This document shows, one piece after another, positions 21,801 to 34,816 of a stretch of DNA of 64,000 nt. The notes beneath the pieces were generated by a model that did not search any database, had not been told where the DNA came from, and worked only from the letters and a program-made list of their open reading frames with translations. Position 1 is the first letter of the stretch. Each line of letters opens with the position of its first letter. A program made the position numbers and the translations under genes. This stretch comes from Rhodamnia argentea (taxonomy: Eukaryota > Streptophyta > Magnoliopsida > Myrtales > Myrtaceae), in assembly GCF_020921035.1 (NCBI RefSeq), contig NC_063157.1:806001-870000 (forward strand), written 5' to 3'.

Positions 21801-24800
21801 AAAATACGTTTGACAGTAAGTCATGCTGGACACGAGATGATTAGCTCTTATATGTCTTTTGGATGGAATATGAACAAAATGCAGGTTATTTAGTTTAGGT
21901 TTTCTTATTAACAAAACATCTATTTCTTTCAGCCTTTGCTGTTCTTCCAGCTAGCGTCCATGACACCGCAACCAACAGTCTCTGGCTGTCCCATTGTAAT
22001 ACCTGCTTCCAGCCCTGCAGGTTGGAATTACACTTTGACAAACATTTCTCCTTCTCGTTATGCTTAAGTTCTCAGGAATGAAGTATTCTCAACCATGTAT
22101 GTTCTTGATAAGATTACTGCAACATGCCTTTTCCAATCATAATTGTCATGTTCAATCTGAATAGCTATTTAGGCAACTAAATATCTTTTCTAAAACATTT
22201 GAGTTGTTTCTTATCAAGAGAGTTTCCATGTTGTCCCAGCTTACGTAGAAAAGCAAAGTGTGACACATGCAAAATGAATATGATCACACAAGTACGTGTT
22301 CCGTGTGAATTGAACAAAAGTTGACCCGAGTTGTTTACTTCCATATGCATGTTATGGGAGCATCTAGGTCTTTAGATGTGGTGTGGCTGCTTTCTGGTTC
22401 CCATTGTTGTATATAATACCGTTTCTGAATGCAAAGGATGTCGTTGCATGCGAATTCTCGATTCTTATGCTTTTTAATATTTTTTGTGTCCATTTAGTCT
22501 TACCATTTGGCATGTTACATAATTGGACCAGCACCTATGATAAAACGCCTGAGAACGCCTCCTTACAGCCCAGCAACAGATGAGGTGCACATTATCAAGA
22601 GATCCAAACCTATTGGGATATCAGATGAGGTAATTTATTCACTTTTGTAGGGTTGGAAATCCTTCGCATTAAATGAAAAGAATTTATATGAACTTACGGT
22701 ACCACCAATCTCAAACTGAGAACTGAAAAGACAGATGTTATCTCCTTAAACATTGAAAAAGTGACTCAAAAGGGATTAGAACAAACGCCCATAATACAAT
22801 CACCGTCAACTCACAGATTAGTATGTGGGTCATAGTGATTTTTACGACATTAGTGAAGGTAATCAGTTTACTGGTTTTTGGACTGATAAACAGACACGGA
22901 ACCACTAATTTGAATAAATGAGAAAATAGCTCAACCCAAACCAAACCTACATCCTGATCACACCAAAATTTTGTTTTATTTGGTTCAGATAATCTGATTT
23001 AGGTTGTTTAACACCCCCAGGTTTTGGACTATGGAGTGAGGTTACATGTCTACTACACTTGCTCCATGGACGCCGCCTAATACCTGTGTACCACTAGATC
23101 CATTGTCCTTTTCCTTTGGCATCCGGCTAATGTAGATTGTGGTGGTAAAGTTGCAGAGGAAAGAGAGACTTGACATTGAAAAGTGACATTAGGCTTCTTT
23201 TTTGGCCTAAAGATTTCCTGGTTGAGTGCTTATGTGTATTTCCCCCTACAATGTATAAGCTCATTGTTTTCCCTTTTTTGTACTTGCTTGTTGTTTTTTG
23301 CCACATTAACAATGAAGAGTGAGGTCAAGCTTTAGTTGCTACACTCACAAAAAATCGAGTTGTAGTTTTAAAAAAGTAGTTCAGGGTAAGCCAGGATAGA
23401 TTTGAAGTCAAGGGGTTTGTTTCACCCTAAGGTTCATGAGTTTAGGTTCTAAACATTGCCACCTATCTCTGGTCTGATCAATTGTTACTGTGGCTGTGCA
23501 TGCTGTTAAGCTTCATTTTGTTTGCAGCTGAGAACCATACACCACACTTAGTTTGCTTTACGCTGTTGAAAGTCCGGGAAGCATGCCATTTTCTCTCTCT
23601 TGCAGGTTAACCATCCGGCTCTGCTGCACTCTTCTGATGACTTGCCAAAGACTGTTGTTTGCATTTTGAATCAGGGATCTGCTGTCAAGAGCATGGATTT
23701 TCATCCAGTACAACAAACTCTACTTCTTGGTAAGTTCTTGTCTCTGTTTAACCTTTGTGTGCGAACATTGTATCTCCAAATATTTCTTTTGGCATTTAAA
23801 TACACAACTATTGAATTCTCATTAAGTCCTCTGACATGTCAATTTCAAGTCGGAACAAACATTGGTGATATCAGAATCTGGGAGGTTGTCAGCAGGGAAA
23901 TGCTTTATTTGCAGAGTTTTAAGGTCTGGGACCTTGCGTCGTGTTCAGTGAATTTGCAAGTATGAGTTTCATGCCCAAAATCAATCTAATTAGTTGATTA
24001 TATGATTTTCCAAATCATAGGAGCAATTATCATGCTTATGTTAGTTGTGAATTGTATATTAGGCATCCTTGGCCGGTGAATATACTGCATCGGTGAATAG
24101 AATCGTCTGGAGTCCTGATGGAGACCTCTTTGGTATGCTTAAGAGTGCTTCCAACTTGCTTCAATGAAAATTTGTTGATATTGTCCTTCAAATTGAATCA
24201 TTAAGGACTATTTATTCTCATTCATGTTTAAATTTATGTTCTTTTTATTCTTGGCATTTGAAAACTAAATGATTTCATGTATTTCGGGCAGTGTCTTTGA
24301 AAGTTTCTATTTCCCGTTTAGATTGAAAATGGACTTGTCCCTTATTTGCTGAGGATCTTGCTGGCTTCTCTTTTAGGTGTCGCATATTCGAAGCACATAG
24401 TTCAAATATACTCTTATAGTGGTGGCAATATACAGAATCACTTGGAGGTTTGTTTTATTCACGTGCCTGAATATGTTCCACAGTATATTTTTTTTTTTGG
24501 CTTTTGTTCCAACTTATGTTTTTCTTAGTGTTCTTTTATCTATTAGTGTCTGTTCTTCCTCTCACAAAATGCTTCTCAGATGGATGCTCATGTTGGTAAT
24601 GTAAGCGATCTTGCTTTTTCACAATTAAAAGAGCAACTTTACTTTGTCACTTGTGGTGAAGACAGGACAGTAAAGGTTTGGCTAAAACCCTTCTTCGTCC
24701 TATATCTTCAAGGATGTTAGCCGTCATAAAACTTTTTCGTTATCTAGGTGTGGAGTGCTATTACCGGCAGTAGACGATACACTTTTGAAGGCCATGAGTC

Positions 24801-27800
24801 ACCTGTTTACTCAGTGTGCCCTCATCACAGGAACAATGTTCAGGTATCAACTCTATTTCTGCTTTCACAGACAATAATGGCACAGGGGACAAGATTTTCA
24901 AAATAGAAGTGTGTATTAGGATTGGTTCCTCAAAACTTTTTTCTCTTTAGCAAGCAGTTCAGGACCTTTTACTTTCTTCTGGTCCAGCTTTCTTACCCGT
25001 GATTGTGTCTTTTCTTCCTTAGTTCATCTTTTCAGCAACGGTTAATGGGAGAATGAAGGTATGGTTGTACGATAACATGGGTCCTAGACTTGATATTGAT
25101 GCTCCTGGCCGTTGTTGCACAAAACTACTGTACTCTGCTGATGGGACAAGGTACCTGTCTTGTTCTTCCCTGTAATGAATGCTTTGCTCTAGGATCAGAC
25201 ACGCGAGTTCGTCAGGTCCTTTAAATATATCTTTCTTTTGTTTATGTGCTTGGCAGGGTTTTTTCATGTGGGACTAACACGGAAGGAGAATCCTACCTTG
25301 TCGAGTGGATTGAAAGCGAGGGGACCATTAAAAGAACGTATCATGGCCTAGGAAAGTGTTCGGTTGGGGTTGTCCAATTTGATACAGCTAAGAACCGATT
25401 CTTAGCTGCTGGTGATGAATTTCTAATTAAAATTTGGGATATGGACAATGATAATGTCTTGACAACTATCGATGCAGAGGGTGGTTTACCGGTATGCTTG
25501 CTGAGGTCACCCTTGATTAATATGCCATGATTTTTTTTTTGGGAAGGAGTTAGAATATTGTTTTTTTTGACAATATCAAAATCTCTTTTAGGTTTCTCCC
25601 TGCATAAAATTTAATAGAGAAGGTTTACTCTTGGCTGTCTCGACAAGTGAGAATACTGTCAAAGTACTTGCAAGTGATAAAGTTTTGCACATTCTTCATT
25701 CCAATGGAAGTCATGCGCTGGATGCGTCTAAAGTTTTCTCTGGAACGGCAGCAAAGGTAGGGTGAAGTTTATATCGACTGACCCATTTATGACCCATTGT
25801 ATTTATGCAGTTTCATCATGCAGGGTCCTACAACAGGGTCTTTGGGTGCTTCCAGTTCAACAGCTGGAACGAGCATTTCCACCAGCGATAGAAACTCCCC
25901 AGCACCTTCAATATTTGGGATGGTAAGAACATCCTTCCCCCATTGAAAATCGGAAATTTGAGGTTCTAATATTGAGAGCATAGTGATTTTGATTAGATCA
26001 TTGTACACTCTTTAATTTCTCATTAACTTTTGTTAGATATGTATGTCATTTATATGCTTTTGTTTTAATGAAGTAAGAACCATCAAACTGGATAGCACTA
26101 ATACACATAATTTGCAGAATGGCGATACCGCAAATGTTAAAACAAGAACCAATGGTGAATTAGAGAATTCTCAAGCCTGGAAGCTAAAGGAATATGATGA
26201 ACGATCTCAGATTCAGTCTTTACGGCTTCCAGATAGGCTGCGGCTGACTAGGGTATGTATTAGCTCCTCTGGGGACCTCAACAGAATTTGCAGTACATAT
26301 ATTCCCTTTTGGCTCCTTTGGGTTGCATGTCAGGCTATTTGTTCGTTGGTTCAGCTTTTTCTGTGAATCTAGTAGATTAAATGTTTGATCTACCTTTTGT
26401 GTGCTTAGTTTTAAGGGAGTTTGGTCATTTTGCAGAAATCAGCATAAGCAGAGAGCTTAGTTTCGTTGGATGTACATTCCCTTTGCTATTGTTTTTGGTC
26501 TCCTATTTTACTTCCCTGAAGATTTTCTCATATAGCAAATATCTCTTACTGATAATCATGAGGACTTTAGTTTTCTCTCATCTCAACTTAGAATATCTGC
26601 TCTTTTGTAGAGATGTATCCATATTTTTTATACTACTTCTTTGGTTATATTTGTAGAATTAACCAAGAGATAGGGACCCATTTTTTTTTTGGGTAAGGTG
26701 GACCCCTTTTTTTTCAGTTTCACATTTTGTGAACTTCCATGATGATTTTTATTGACACAGCAATGAGATCCATGGATGATTGATGTCCACAGCTGATTAC
26801 AACCGTGCATGGATAAAATATTTCATACTTCATATTTCAGATTACTGGGATGATATATACAAGTTCAGGAGGTGCTGTACTTGCTTTAACGAATAATTCC
26901 GTGCACAAACTTTGGAAATGGCAACAGAATGAGTTTAATCCATCAGGAAAGGTATGTCATGTGCTTAAATAATTTCTTAGCTTGTTTGTTTGTTAATCTT
27001 CCACTAAATAAGCCGTGAATTTGTTGTAGGCAACCTGTGCTGTCGAACCAAAATTATGGCAACCCTCCAGCGGAATAATCATGACTAATGACACAAGCAG
27101 CATAATTCTTGACGATGCCATCCCCTGCTTTGTCCTTTCAAAGAATGATTCTTATCTACTGTCCACTTCAGGAGGAAAACTTTCTCTTTTCAATATGTTG
27201 ACATTTAAGGTGTGGCATCTTGAGGAGTTTTGTTTCTTGGTTTGGTACTGACTAGAGAAATTATAGTGCTTGTGTTTGAATTTTCTTGACTGAAGGTGAG
27301 TACCTACTTTTTTCTTTTGCTGCAGACAATGGCAACTTTCATGCCGCCACCCCCTGCAGCAACGTGCCTTGCGCTCCACCCTCGAGACAATAACATAGTA
27401 GCCATAGGCATGGAGGATTCTTCCATCCAAATCTTGAATGTCCGAGTTAATGAGGTATTTGGCTTCATCAGAAACTGTGGCTGCTGGTTTCAAATTAGTA
27501 GTCAGATGTGAATTTTCTTCTTGTGACCACTTTGTAGGTTCAAAGTAAGATTATAGGTCATCAAAAGAGAGTAACTGGTCTTGCCTTTTCTGACATATTG
27601 AATGTTCTTGTGTCATCAGGAGCTGACGCTCAGGTATGTTTATCACAATATGATGGAGAATAACGTTCTGATGTGTGTCGATTCTCTCTCTCTCACATGT
27701 GCATGTGCTCTCCGCAGCGCAGTCATGTGTAGGTTCTTCTCTCTTTGAGCTGTGGGTGGGTTGGTTGGCATAAAGATAGCGATCAAATATAGATTCGGTT

Positions 27801-29078
27801 GCATCATCTTGCTTTAACGTTGAAGTGATAGGTTGGCAGTCTGGAAATTATTATGTGAGAGTTTAAATTCCATTCTTGCTATGAGGTCAAACTTTATAGG
27901 ACATGGAGCTGGAAGTCATCTTTGAGGTAATTCCTATTTTACGAGTCTTCTTCCTATTGCTGGAGCTCTGTGAGAAGAACCCACTTTGGCAATCTAGGAT
28001 TTTTGCTGTCAGAATCAGACACTTGAAGTACTTGTTCTAATGCTAGCTAAAACTCCAACGGAAACATTACCTCTTGAATTTGTGAGGTGGCTGTCTGTCT
28101 GGAGTGATGATGTATTAGCTTTCTGTTACTTGTTTTAAGTGGTGCTACGTATATGAACTATAAATCACAGCTTTACTTTCGTTGAACACAAGTGATTGCC
28201 TGGATTTCTTGGATAAATTTTCCTTTTGCAGCTGTGTGTATGGAGTACAGATAAGTGGGAGAACCAGGCCAGTAAGTTCTTGCAAATCACAACTCGGGAG
28301 ATGTCCTCTACTCTCGCAAAGACACGTGTCCTGTTTCACCAAGATCTACGGCACTTCCTTCTTGTTCACGAGACTCAAATAGCCATATATGAGGCTCCAA
28401 AGTTGGATTGTCATAAGCAGGTGTCTACTTGCATCCTTGATGGATCATTTTTTTTTTCTTTTTTCTTTTTTGGCTCAAGTTAAATGTGCTAATTATAGAA
28501 CTCTTGTTCATAAGTGTACCCCAAGGTGTCCTTAAAAACTAATTTTCCGCTTCTATTTCACTAAGATCTGTCCGTTGATACGCATCTCCATTTATCAGAT
28601 CCAATCATGCAATAAAAAAGTTCTTTACATTTACACGTGGTTAAGGTACTCCTCTTGTGCAGTGGTTTCCTCTGGAGTCTGATGCTCCAATAACAGATGC
28701 TATGTATTCGTGTGATGGCATGTTGATCTACACAAGCTTTGAAGATGGAAGCGTGGGCATTTTTAAGGCCTCAACTCTCCAATTGAAGTGTCGGATCAGC
28801 TCCGCTGCTTATCTGCCTTCTAATTCCAGGTGCATTCTTGAAACATTCAAGGCCTCATCTGTTTTGCAATTTAAGCTGTACTATCACTGATTCTGCTATA
28901 TGACAGGTCCCGGGTATTTCCAGTCGTCGTTGCTGCTCACCCTAATGAACCTAACCAGTTTGCTCTGGGACTCACGGATGGCGGGGTTATTGTCCTGGAG
29001 CCTCCAGAATCGGAGCAGGGATGGGGCTCAGCTCCTCCCGTTCCAAATGGTTCGGGGCCAGAGCACATCCAGGTCTGA
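18873..29078 (+). CDS. TPR4: TOPLESS-related transcriptional corepressor, TPR4-like
   Basis: Nuclear corepressor that binds EAR motifs of repressors such as Aux/IAA proteins. I read 25 exons, all GT-AG with matching phases, giving 1084 residues (TPL has about 1131). Exons: 18873-18952, 19569-19748, 19829-19942, 21172-21330, 21433-21595, 21933-22020, 22532-22629, 23606-23729, 23850-23959, 24063-24132, 24377-24447, 24580-24675, 24748-24843, 25023-25150, 25257-25491, 25592-25756, 25824-25922, 26118-26252, 26841-26951, 27030-27209, 27326-27454, 27538-27633, 28232-28420, 28663-28829, 28907-29078. Order: LisH, CTLH and CRA (residues 1-180), zinc-binding segment (LNWQHHMCKNPKPDPEIKTL), a shortened proline-rich linker, then two WD40 blocks to the C-terminus. 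TPR4 is suggested by wording (VAYSKHIVQIYSY) and by the nearby kinase, a neighbour of TPR4 in Arabidopsis. The N-terminus diverges at the tetramer interface (see findings). Confidence 0.93.
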
Positions 29079-29974
29079 ATCACACAAACTGCCCTGGGGA
29101 CGTTGCTCATCTCCAAGTAAATAGAGCAAAAAGTAGCTGTAAGTATGATGCGGCGCTTGGTGTATAGGTTTTCTTGAGGCTTACAAGGACTTCCCTCCAT
29201 ACAAATCATGGATCGAGACTAAAAGGTACAGATAGTTTGACATAACATAGATACCTGGGAGATGAGGATTGGGAGATTTTTAAATCCAACAGGAGTATAG
29301 CAAAGCAAAGGCTTCTGCAGAATTTCATCATACATTGGAGATATACATAGGGACACCTGACTGAGCATTTAAATGCAGAATGTGAGTACATTTTCCTTCC
29401 TTGTTTCGTGCCAAACCCTATACAAGAGGAGGATGCTGTTTGACTGTCCTAAATGAAAGGAAACTCTGTTATCAACAGTACAATTTGCATTATTCCATGT
29501 ACCCTCCTTTTTTTCTCTACAGGTACCTAGTTTCTTTCCTTATGCAGTGAGCCAAAAGAAAATAGAAATAAAGGGGCGCTTCATCGTCCGGATAAAAGTC
29601 GAGATAAATTCAGTGTCGAGATAGTTGGGCACGTGGATGCTGGGCCAATTAGACTGCTACTGAGGTTTTTCCTGGTATTTTGAGTTGAAATTTGAAACCA
29701 ACACACAACGCCGAAGATCGAATTTAAAATCTCTCGAGACATGTTCCGACAAGACGCGACGTTTCGTTTCCCATGCAAACGTACGTGGCAAAGGCTGAGC
29801 ACGTCCATGCAAGTCATCTTGAACCAAGCCACGACACGTGCGTAGTAACACAACATGGGACGGTCCTCGTTTGCACTTATCCCCCTGCCCTCCTTCGATG
29901 CTCGAATCATCCTCCTTAATATACTTACAAAGTTCCAGTAACTTTGAGAAAGAGAAACCGAACCCAGTCAAACA
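29079..29974. other. 3' end of the TOPLESS-related gene and promoter of the CBS gene
   Basis: No coding sequence. The stretch to about 29500 is probably 3' untranslated region. Between 29820 and 29930 there is an ACACGTG core (ABRE/G-box-like, about 29835) and AT-rich DNA suited to a promoter. No clear TATA box was identified. Confidence 0.4.
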
Positions 29975-31412
29975 ATGGCACAAATCAGCAGTGCGTCACC
30001 CTTGAGAGACAAGAAAGTGAAGGACATAGTCATCAACGCGAGGCGGCTCGTGGAGGTCCCTTACACGGCGTCCCTCGCCCACACCATGAACGCGCTGGTG
30101 GCGAACAGCGTGGTGGCAGTGCCGGTGGCGGCCCCGCCTGGCCAATGGATTGGCGCAGGCGGGTCCATGATCATGGAGTCCGACAAGCAGACGGGCACCG
30201 TCAGGAAGCATTACATAGGGATGGTAACCATGCTAGATATACTCACCCACATCGCCGGAGACGACCAGGTGAATGGCAGCGGCAGTGGCGACTGGTCGCC
30301 AGATCTCGATCAGAAGATGGCCGTTCCAGTGTCGAACATCATAGGACACTGTCTTGAGGGTCTCAGCCTCTGGACGCTAAACCCCAATACAAGGTGATAT
30401 GAAGGTTTCACTTCATTTCATATATTAGAACTAATGTGTATGAACTCAATCATTAGGTCAGTTGTAGCTCTAATTGTTGGAAAATATCAAGGAGCTTTTG
30501 GGAACTTATTACTGAATTTATACGCAGCATCCTAGATTGTATGGAAGTGTTGAGCAAAGGCGTACACCGAGCCCTGGTGCCGCTAGACAGCCACATGGAG
30601 AACATTTCTGGGGTTGAGCTCGTGGAGTCGGCGTCGAGCTATCGGATGCTCACGCAGATGGACGTGCTCAGGTTCCTGAAGGAACACGAGTCCGGTGCTG
30701 TGGCCATCCTGTCACGATCCGTGGAGGATCTAGGAGCGATAAACAGGAATGTCTTCGTGATTACCGATAGGACAAGAGTCATTGAGGCCATCAAGTGCAT
30801 GAGGGCTGCTCTGCTCAATGCTGTCCCAATCGTGGCTTCAGGTGTTCTCGAGGAGGAAGATCACAGCCAACTTGTGGATGTATGGCCTTCTCATCCTGCT
30901 AGTTCCCTATCATTTCGGCTTTCTCCGGCCTCGCATTTTCGATGACTTTGCAAGTCCGAGTCTCATCTTTTTCTCATTTCAAAAGAGATTGCAACTAGTA
31001 TAATTTTGTTGCATCTGTGTATACCTTGTTTCAGACTATTGTCACTTACTTTAGTCCTATCTCTGGACTGTTGAACACACAGGGAAGAGGCAGGAAGCTC
31101 CTGGGCACGTTCTCGGCGACTGACTTGAGGAGGTGCCACGTTTCTGCACTGCGACCATGGCTATCGGCGACCGCACTCGAGTTCACGGAGACAATATCCA
31201 CGAGCCCTTTATACTCGGCTCCTAGGGAGGGAGCTCTTTCCCGGGAGCTCGTGCCTTGCAGGGATGACACGCCGCTCGCCGAGGTAATGGACATGGCCGT
31301 GAATAAACATGTGCATAGAGTGTGGGTGGTGGATCACGGGGGCTTGCTGGCCGGGCTCGTGTCCCTCACGGACATGATTGGAGTCCTCAGGGCTTCACTA
31401 CTGTCTGCATAG
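29975..31412 (+). CDS. CBSX4: CBS-domain protein, SNF4-like (CBSX4 type)
   Basis: Protein built of CBS motifs, which bind adenine nucleotides and regulate partner enzymes; it resembles Arabidopsis At1g80090. Three exons (29975-30393, 30528-30879, 31083-31412) join in phase to 366 residues. CBS-like units are visible as VPYTASLAHTMNALVANSVVAVPV with GMVTMLDILTHIAG, then GVHRALVPLD with YRMLTQMDVLRFL, NVFVITDRTRVIEAIKCM with LLGTFSATDL, and TPLAEVMDMAVNKHVHRVWV with GLVSLTDMIGVL. That makes four units, as in the SNF4-like class. There is no signal peptide or transmembrane segment. It lies about 0.9 kb downstream of the TOPLESS-related gene on the same strand. In Arabidopsis the homologue neighbours TMM, as it nearly does here. 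Confidence 0.88.
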
Positions 31413-32402
31413 CACTCGGCCCTAGCCCTAACATTTGCGGGTTTTTGTAACGCTAGTGAAGATCTGTCTGGTATCCGGCTTAAATGGCAGAATTTAGTTT
31501 TCTTCCACTGATTGGAAGCTTGATGTTGACCATTGGAAAGAGCCTTGTTAGCTTCACAAGAATCTCTTATCTTGTGCGGGTCAACCTTAAGAAGCATTCT
31601 GTGTCTTTTGCATTTTGACGTTCTATAAAGACTACAAAGTTCAAAGCTAGCCAGTCCAACCCTTTGGCTATCCTGCGTGTGTTTCATGTTTCTTGCACCA
31701 TGAATCTGAATCAGTTGGTACGACCGATTGGAACATCACGGACCAATTACAGGTGGGTTTGTAGAGACTCGAATGTTAGATCTTGTTTACCATGTTTCTT
31801 GCACTATCCCTAGCCGAATTGTCTTGCTCATGTCAATCGCACACTTGTTGCTTTCGGCAAACATAAAATGGTAGTGAATTCAAGATTCGACTGTATTTAT
31901 ATGAATGTATGTAAACCTTTTCCGTGAACTCTGGTTTGCTGGAGAAGCGAAGATGACGAAAGCAAAATGGTATATGCTTCGGAGACGCAAAGTTGGACGA
32001 AGTACAGAAAAGCTTAGCCATGAATGATTCACGCCTTACGTACCTTGCCTTCATCGCTCTTTGAGAGAGAGAGAGAGGCAAACAACTGACACATGACACG
32101 GAGAGACGTCTTTAGCAATAGCGAAACGGAGGAAAATGACAAAACAAAGCATCCCCTCGCAATCCATCACAGATTGCAAATATCTGGTTCCAATTCCCCT
32201 TCCATTCCCCCCTCTCTCTCTACCGCCGCCTTCTCTCTCTCTCTCTCTGAGTCTGTCGCTGTAGCGCCACTATAGATTATAGTGCCTCACTCATGTCCGC
32301 AACGACCGACTCTGCAACCACAAGTAGTGCCAACCATGTCCTCTGTTCTCCCACTTCCAACCCATTTATCAGCCTAACCACCTGCTTCCACTTTGACGCA
32401 TC
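31413..32402. other. 3' end of the CBS gene and promoter/leader of the desaturase
   Basis: No gene. A (CT)n run at about 32212-32250 lies in the probable 5' leader of the desaturase. The short frames here are low-complexity shadows. Confidence 0.4.
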
Positions 32403-33199
32403 ATGGCTCTGCTTCAAGGCAACCCCAAACCATTCCTTCTGTCTCCTCGCCGCCTCCCAATTCGCTCCTCAACCCACCCTACTTCATTCAACAACCGTCA
32501 AAAGCTCAATCTCAATCTCCGCCTGCCAATACTAATCAATGCGCTTCGCAAATTCCCAATCCGGAGCAATCTCCCCAGCAAAAGCAGAACATCCCGGCTC
32601 AATGCTGAAGCCGGGTCGGTCGGAGTCTCCGAAACAGAGGCCACGAGCGGGAGGAGGATTCTGCTGTCGGACGTGGTGGTGAAGAGGAAAAGGCGAGTCT
32701 TTTCAGGGAGGAAGTGGAATTCCCTGGACATCGGGACTGCTGGTGTCGTTCTGGCAATGCATTTGCTCAGCTTGTTAGCGCCGTTTTACTTCTCTTGGAC
32801 CGCCCTCTGGGTCGCCGTTTCGTTGTACCTAGTCACTGGTCTGTTGGGCATTACGCTGTCGTTTCACAGGAACCTCTCCCACAGGAGCTTCAAGCTGAGG
32901 AAGTGGCTGGAGTACTTGTTCGCATATTGCGGTGTTTTGGCTCTTCAGGTTAGATAAGAAACAGATAAAAGTAGGGGAAAAGTTTGATTTTTGATGGGCT
33001 TTTCTCTGTGGGTTAATTTGTTGTTTCCCTTAACGGGATTTTGCAGGGGAATCCAATAGATTGGGTGAGCACACACAGGTACCATCACCAGCACTGCGAT
33101 TCGGAGAGAGACCCTCATAGTCCCCTTGAAGGCTTTTGGTTCAGCCACATGAGTTGGCTCTTTGATACCAACTCTGTTGTTCAAAGGGTATCAAACATG

Positions 33200-33230
<31 letters not shown>

Positions 33231-34334
33231 ACATTATGAGGGGAATGATGCATGAATTGAATGACATTTTGTTTACAGTGTGGTGGACCAAACAATGTGG
33301 GGGATTTGGAGAAGCAGCCATTCTACAGGTTCCTGCAGCGCACCTACATTGCACACCCCATTGCACTTGCTGTTCTGCTCAATGCATTGGGTGGAGTTCC
33401 TTTCCTTCTGTGGGGAATGGTAAGTGGAAGACGATTACTCCGTTCTCATCTTCTACATCTGTGCACGGTCGCTGAACACCACTAGATCTGTCCAAATTTT
33501 TGTCATCTTCTTTCATGATCCTCTCCATCTGATGTCTAAGGCATCTGCTCAGTCTTGTGGGGCTAGTTTTTCTTCGGCCACTCATATTGATGGGCCACAG
33601 ATCTAGCATCGCAGACTGATCCCCATGAGCTCGGTCTATGGACCTTTTGGACTCTTCTTGTGCAAACAAAGCACTTGTTTCTTTACTTTAGAGTGTTTTG
33701 GGATTGAGAAATTGCTGTTTTATGCTAGAACGGAAAATACCAAACGTTCCATTAATCATGATTTTCCAACAGAACCATTTAAATTTTGGAATCTGTTGGA
33801 ATATGAGCGTGCTTTGTGAATGGTGGGTTCAACATCAGATTTCTTTTCCAAATTCTTGTTGCTTTTTGAAATTGCTCATTAACTTTTTTTGTCTCTTATA
33901 TGAGCTTTCTTTGCTGTGTAGTGTGTGAGGATCGTGTGGGTTTATCACATCACATGGCTTGTGAATTCAGCTTGCCATGTCTGGGGAAAGCAAGCATGGA
34001 ACACTGGGGACTTGTCAAGGAACAATTGGTACGGTAATTTCTGTCCCCAGATTCTCACATATCCACCCATTTTTCTGGGAAATCGCATATTTATTCACAG
34101 ATGTTGGTTTCTGTTTCGTGTAGGTGGGTGGCAGTTCTTGCATTTGGTGAGGGTTGGCACAACAATCACCATGCCTTTGAGTACTCGGCTCGGCATGGCA
34201 TAGAGTGGTGGCAGCTTGACATAACATGGTATGTGGTGAGGCTGCTTCAAGTACTTGGTTTGGCCACTGATGTGAAGTTGCCCAGTGAAGCTCAGAAGCA
34301 GCGCCTGGCATTGAACATGGGAACCGCCTGTTGA
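32403..34334 (+). CDS. FAD5: Plastid acyl-lipid desaturase, FAD5/ADS3 type
   Basis: Membrane di-iron desaturase. FAD5 puts the delta-7 double bond into palmitate on monogalactosyldiacylglycerol in the chloroplast. Five exons (32403-32948, 33047-33187, 33279-33419, 33922-34028, 34124-34334) join in phase to 381 residues. The first 70 or so are serine, arginine and proline rich with few acids, as in a transit peptide. Histidine boxes are HRNLSH (about 155-160), HRYHH (about 192-196) and HNNHH (about 324-328), with hydrophobic segments around residues 110-150 and 250-300. Length and boxes match FAD5/ADS; the plastid extension favours FAD5 or its close plastid relatives over cytosolic ADS1/2. Which positional isomer it makes cannot be told from sequence. 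Intron 2 contains a (CT)n run. Confidence 0.9.
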
Positions 34335-34816
34335 ATTTGAGATGGATTTCCTCGAATATCACATTCATCTCCTTTTAAAACCCTTTGCAAGCAGAAAAGG
34401 CTACTGATTTTTTGACTGAATATACACAATAGGAAAAAATTATAGACATTACGCTAGATTTGATTCCAATGAGAAGAGAAACTTGATGATACGAACTTCA
34501 CCATGCACTTGAGCTTTGCATTGATAAAGACCCCCACCATTTTGAACGCTTACAATTACAGATGAAATGTCGAATATGTCGGACGATGACAGATTAAGAA
34601 AACCAGATTTGCAGAAGCAAGAACAAGGAGAAGTTAATTTGCATTGTCTTCAGGTCTCCAGTCTGTCCAGTTTGGATGAATATTTGAAAGAATTAGATGT
34701 TACATAAATGAATCAGATAGTTACACAAGGATATACAAATTGAGAACTTGAATGCTCTGGTTTCTGGGTTAGCTTCCAATCTGTACAAGGACTCGAGAGA
34801 ACTCCGGACTGTCTTC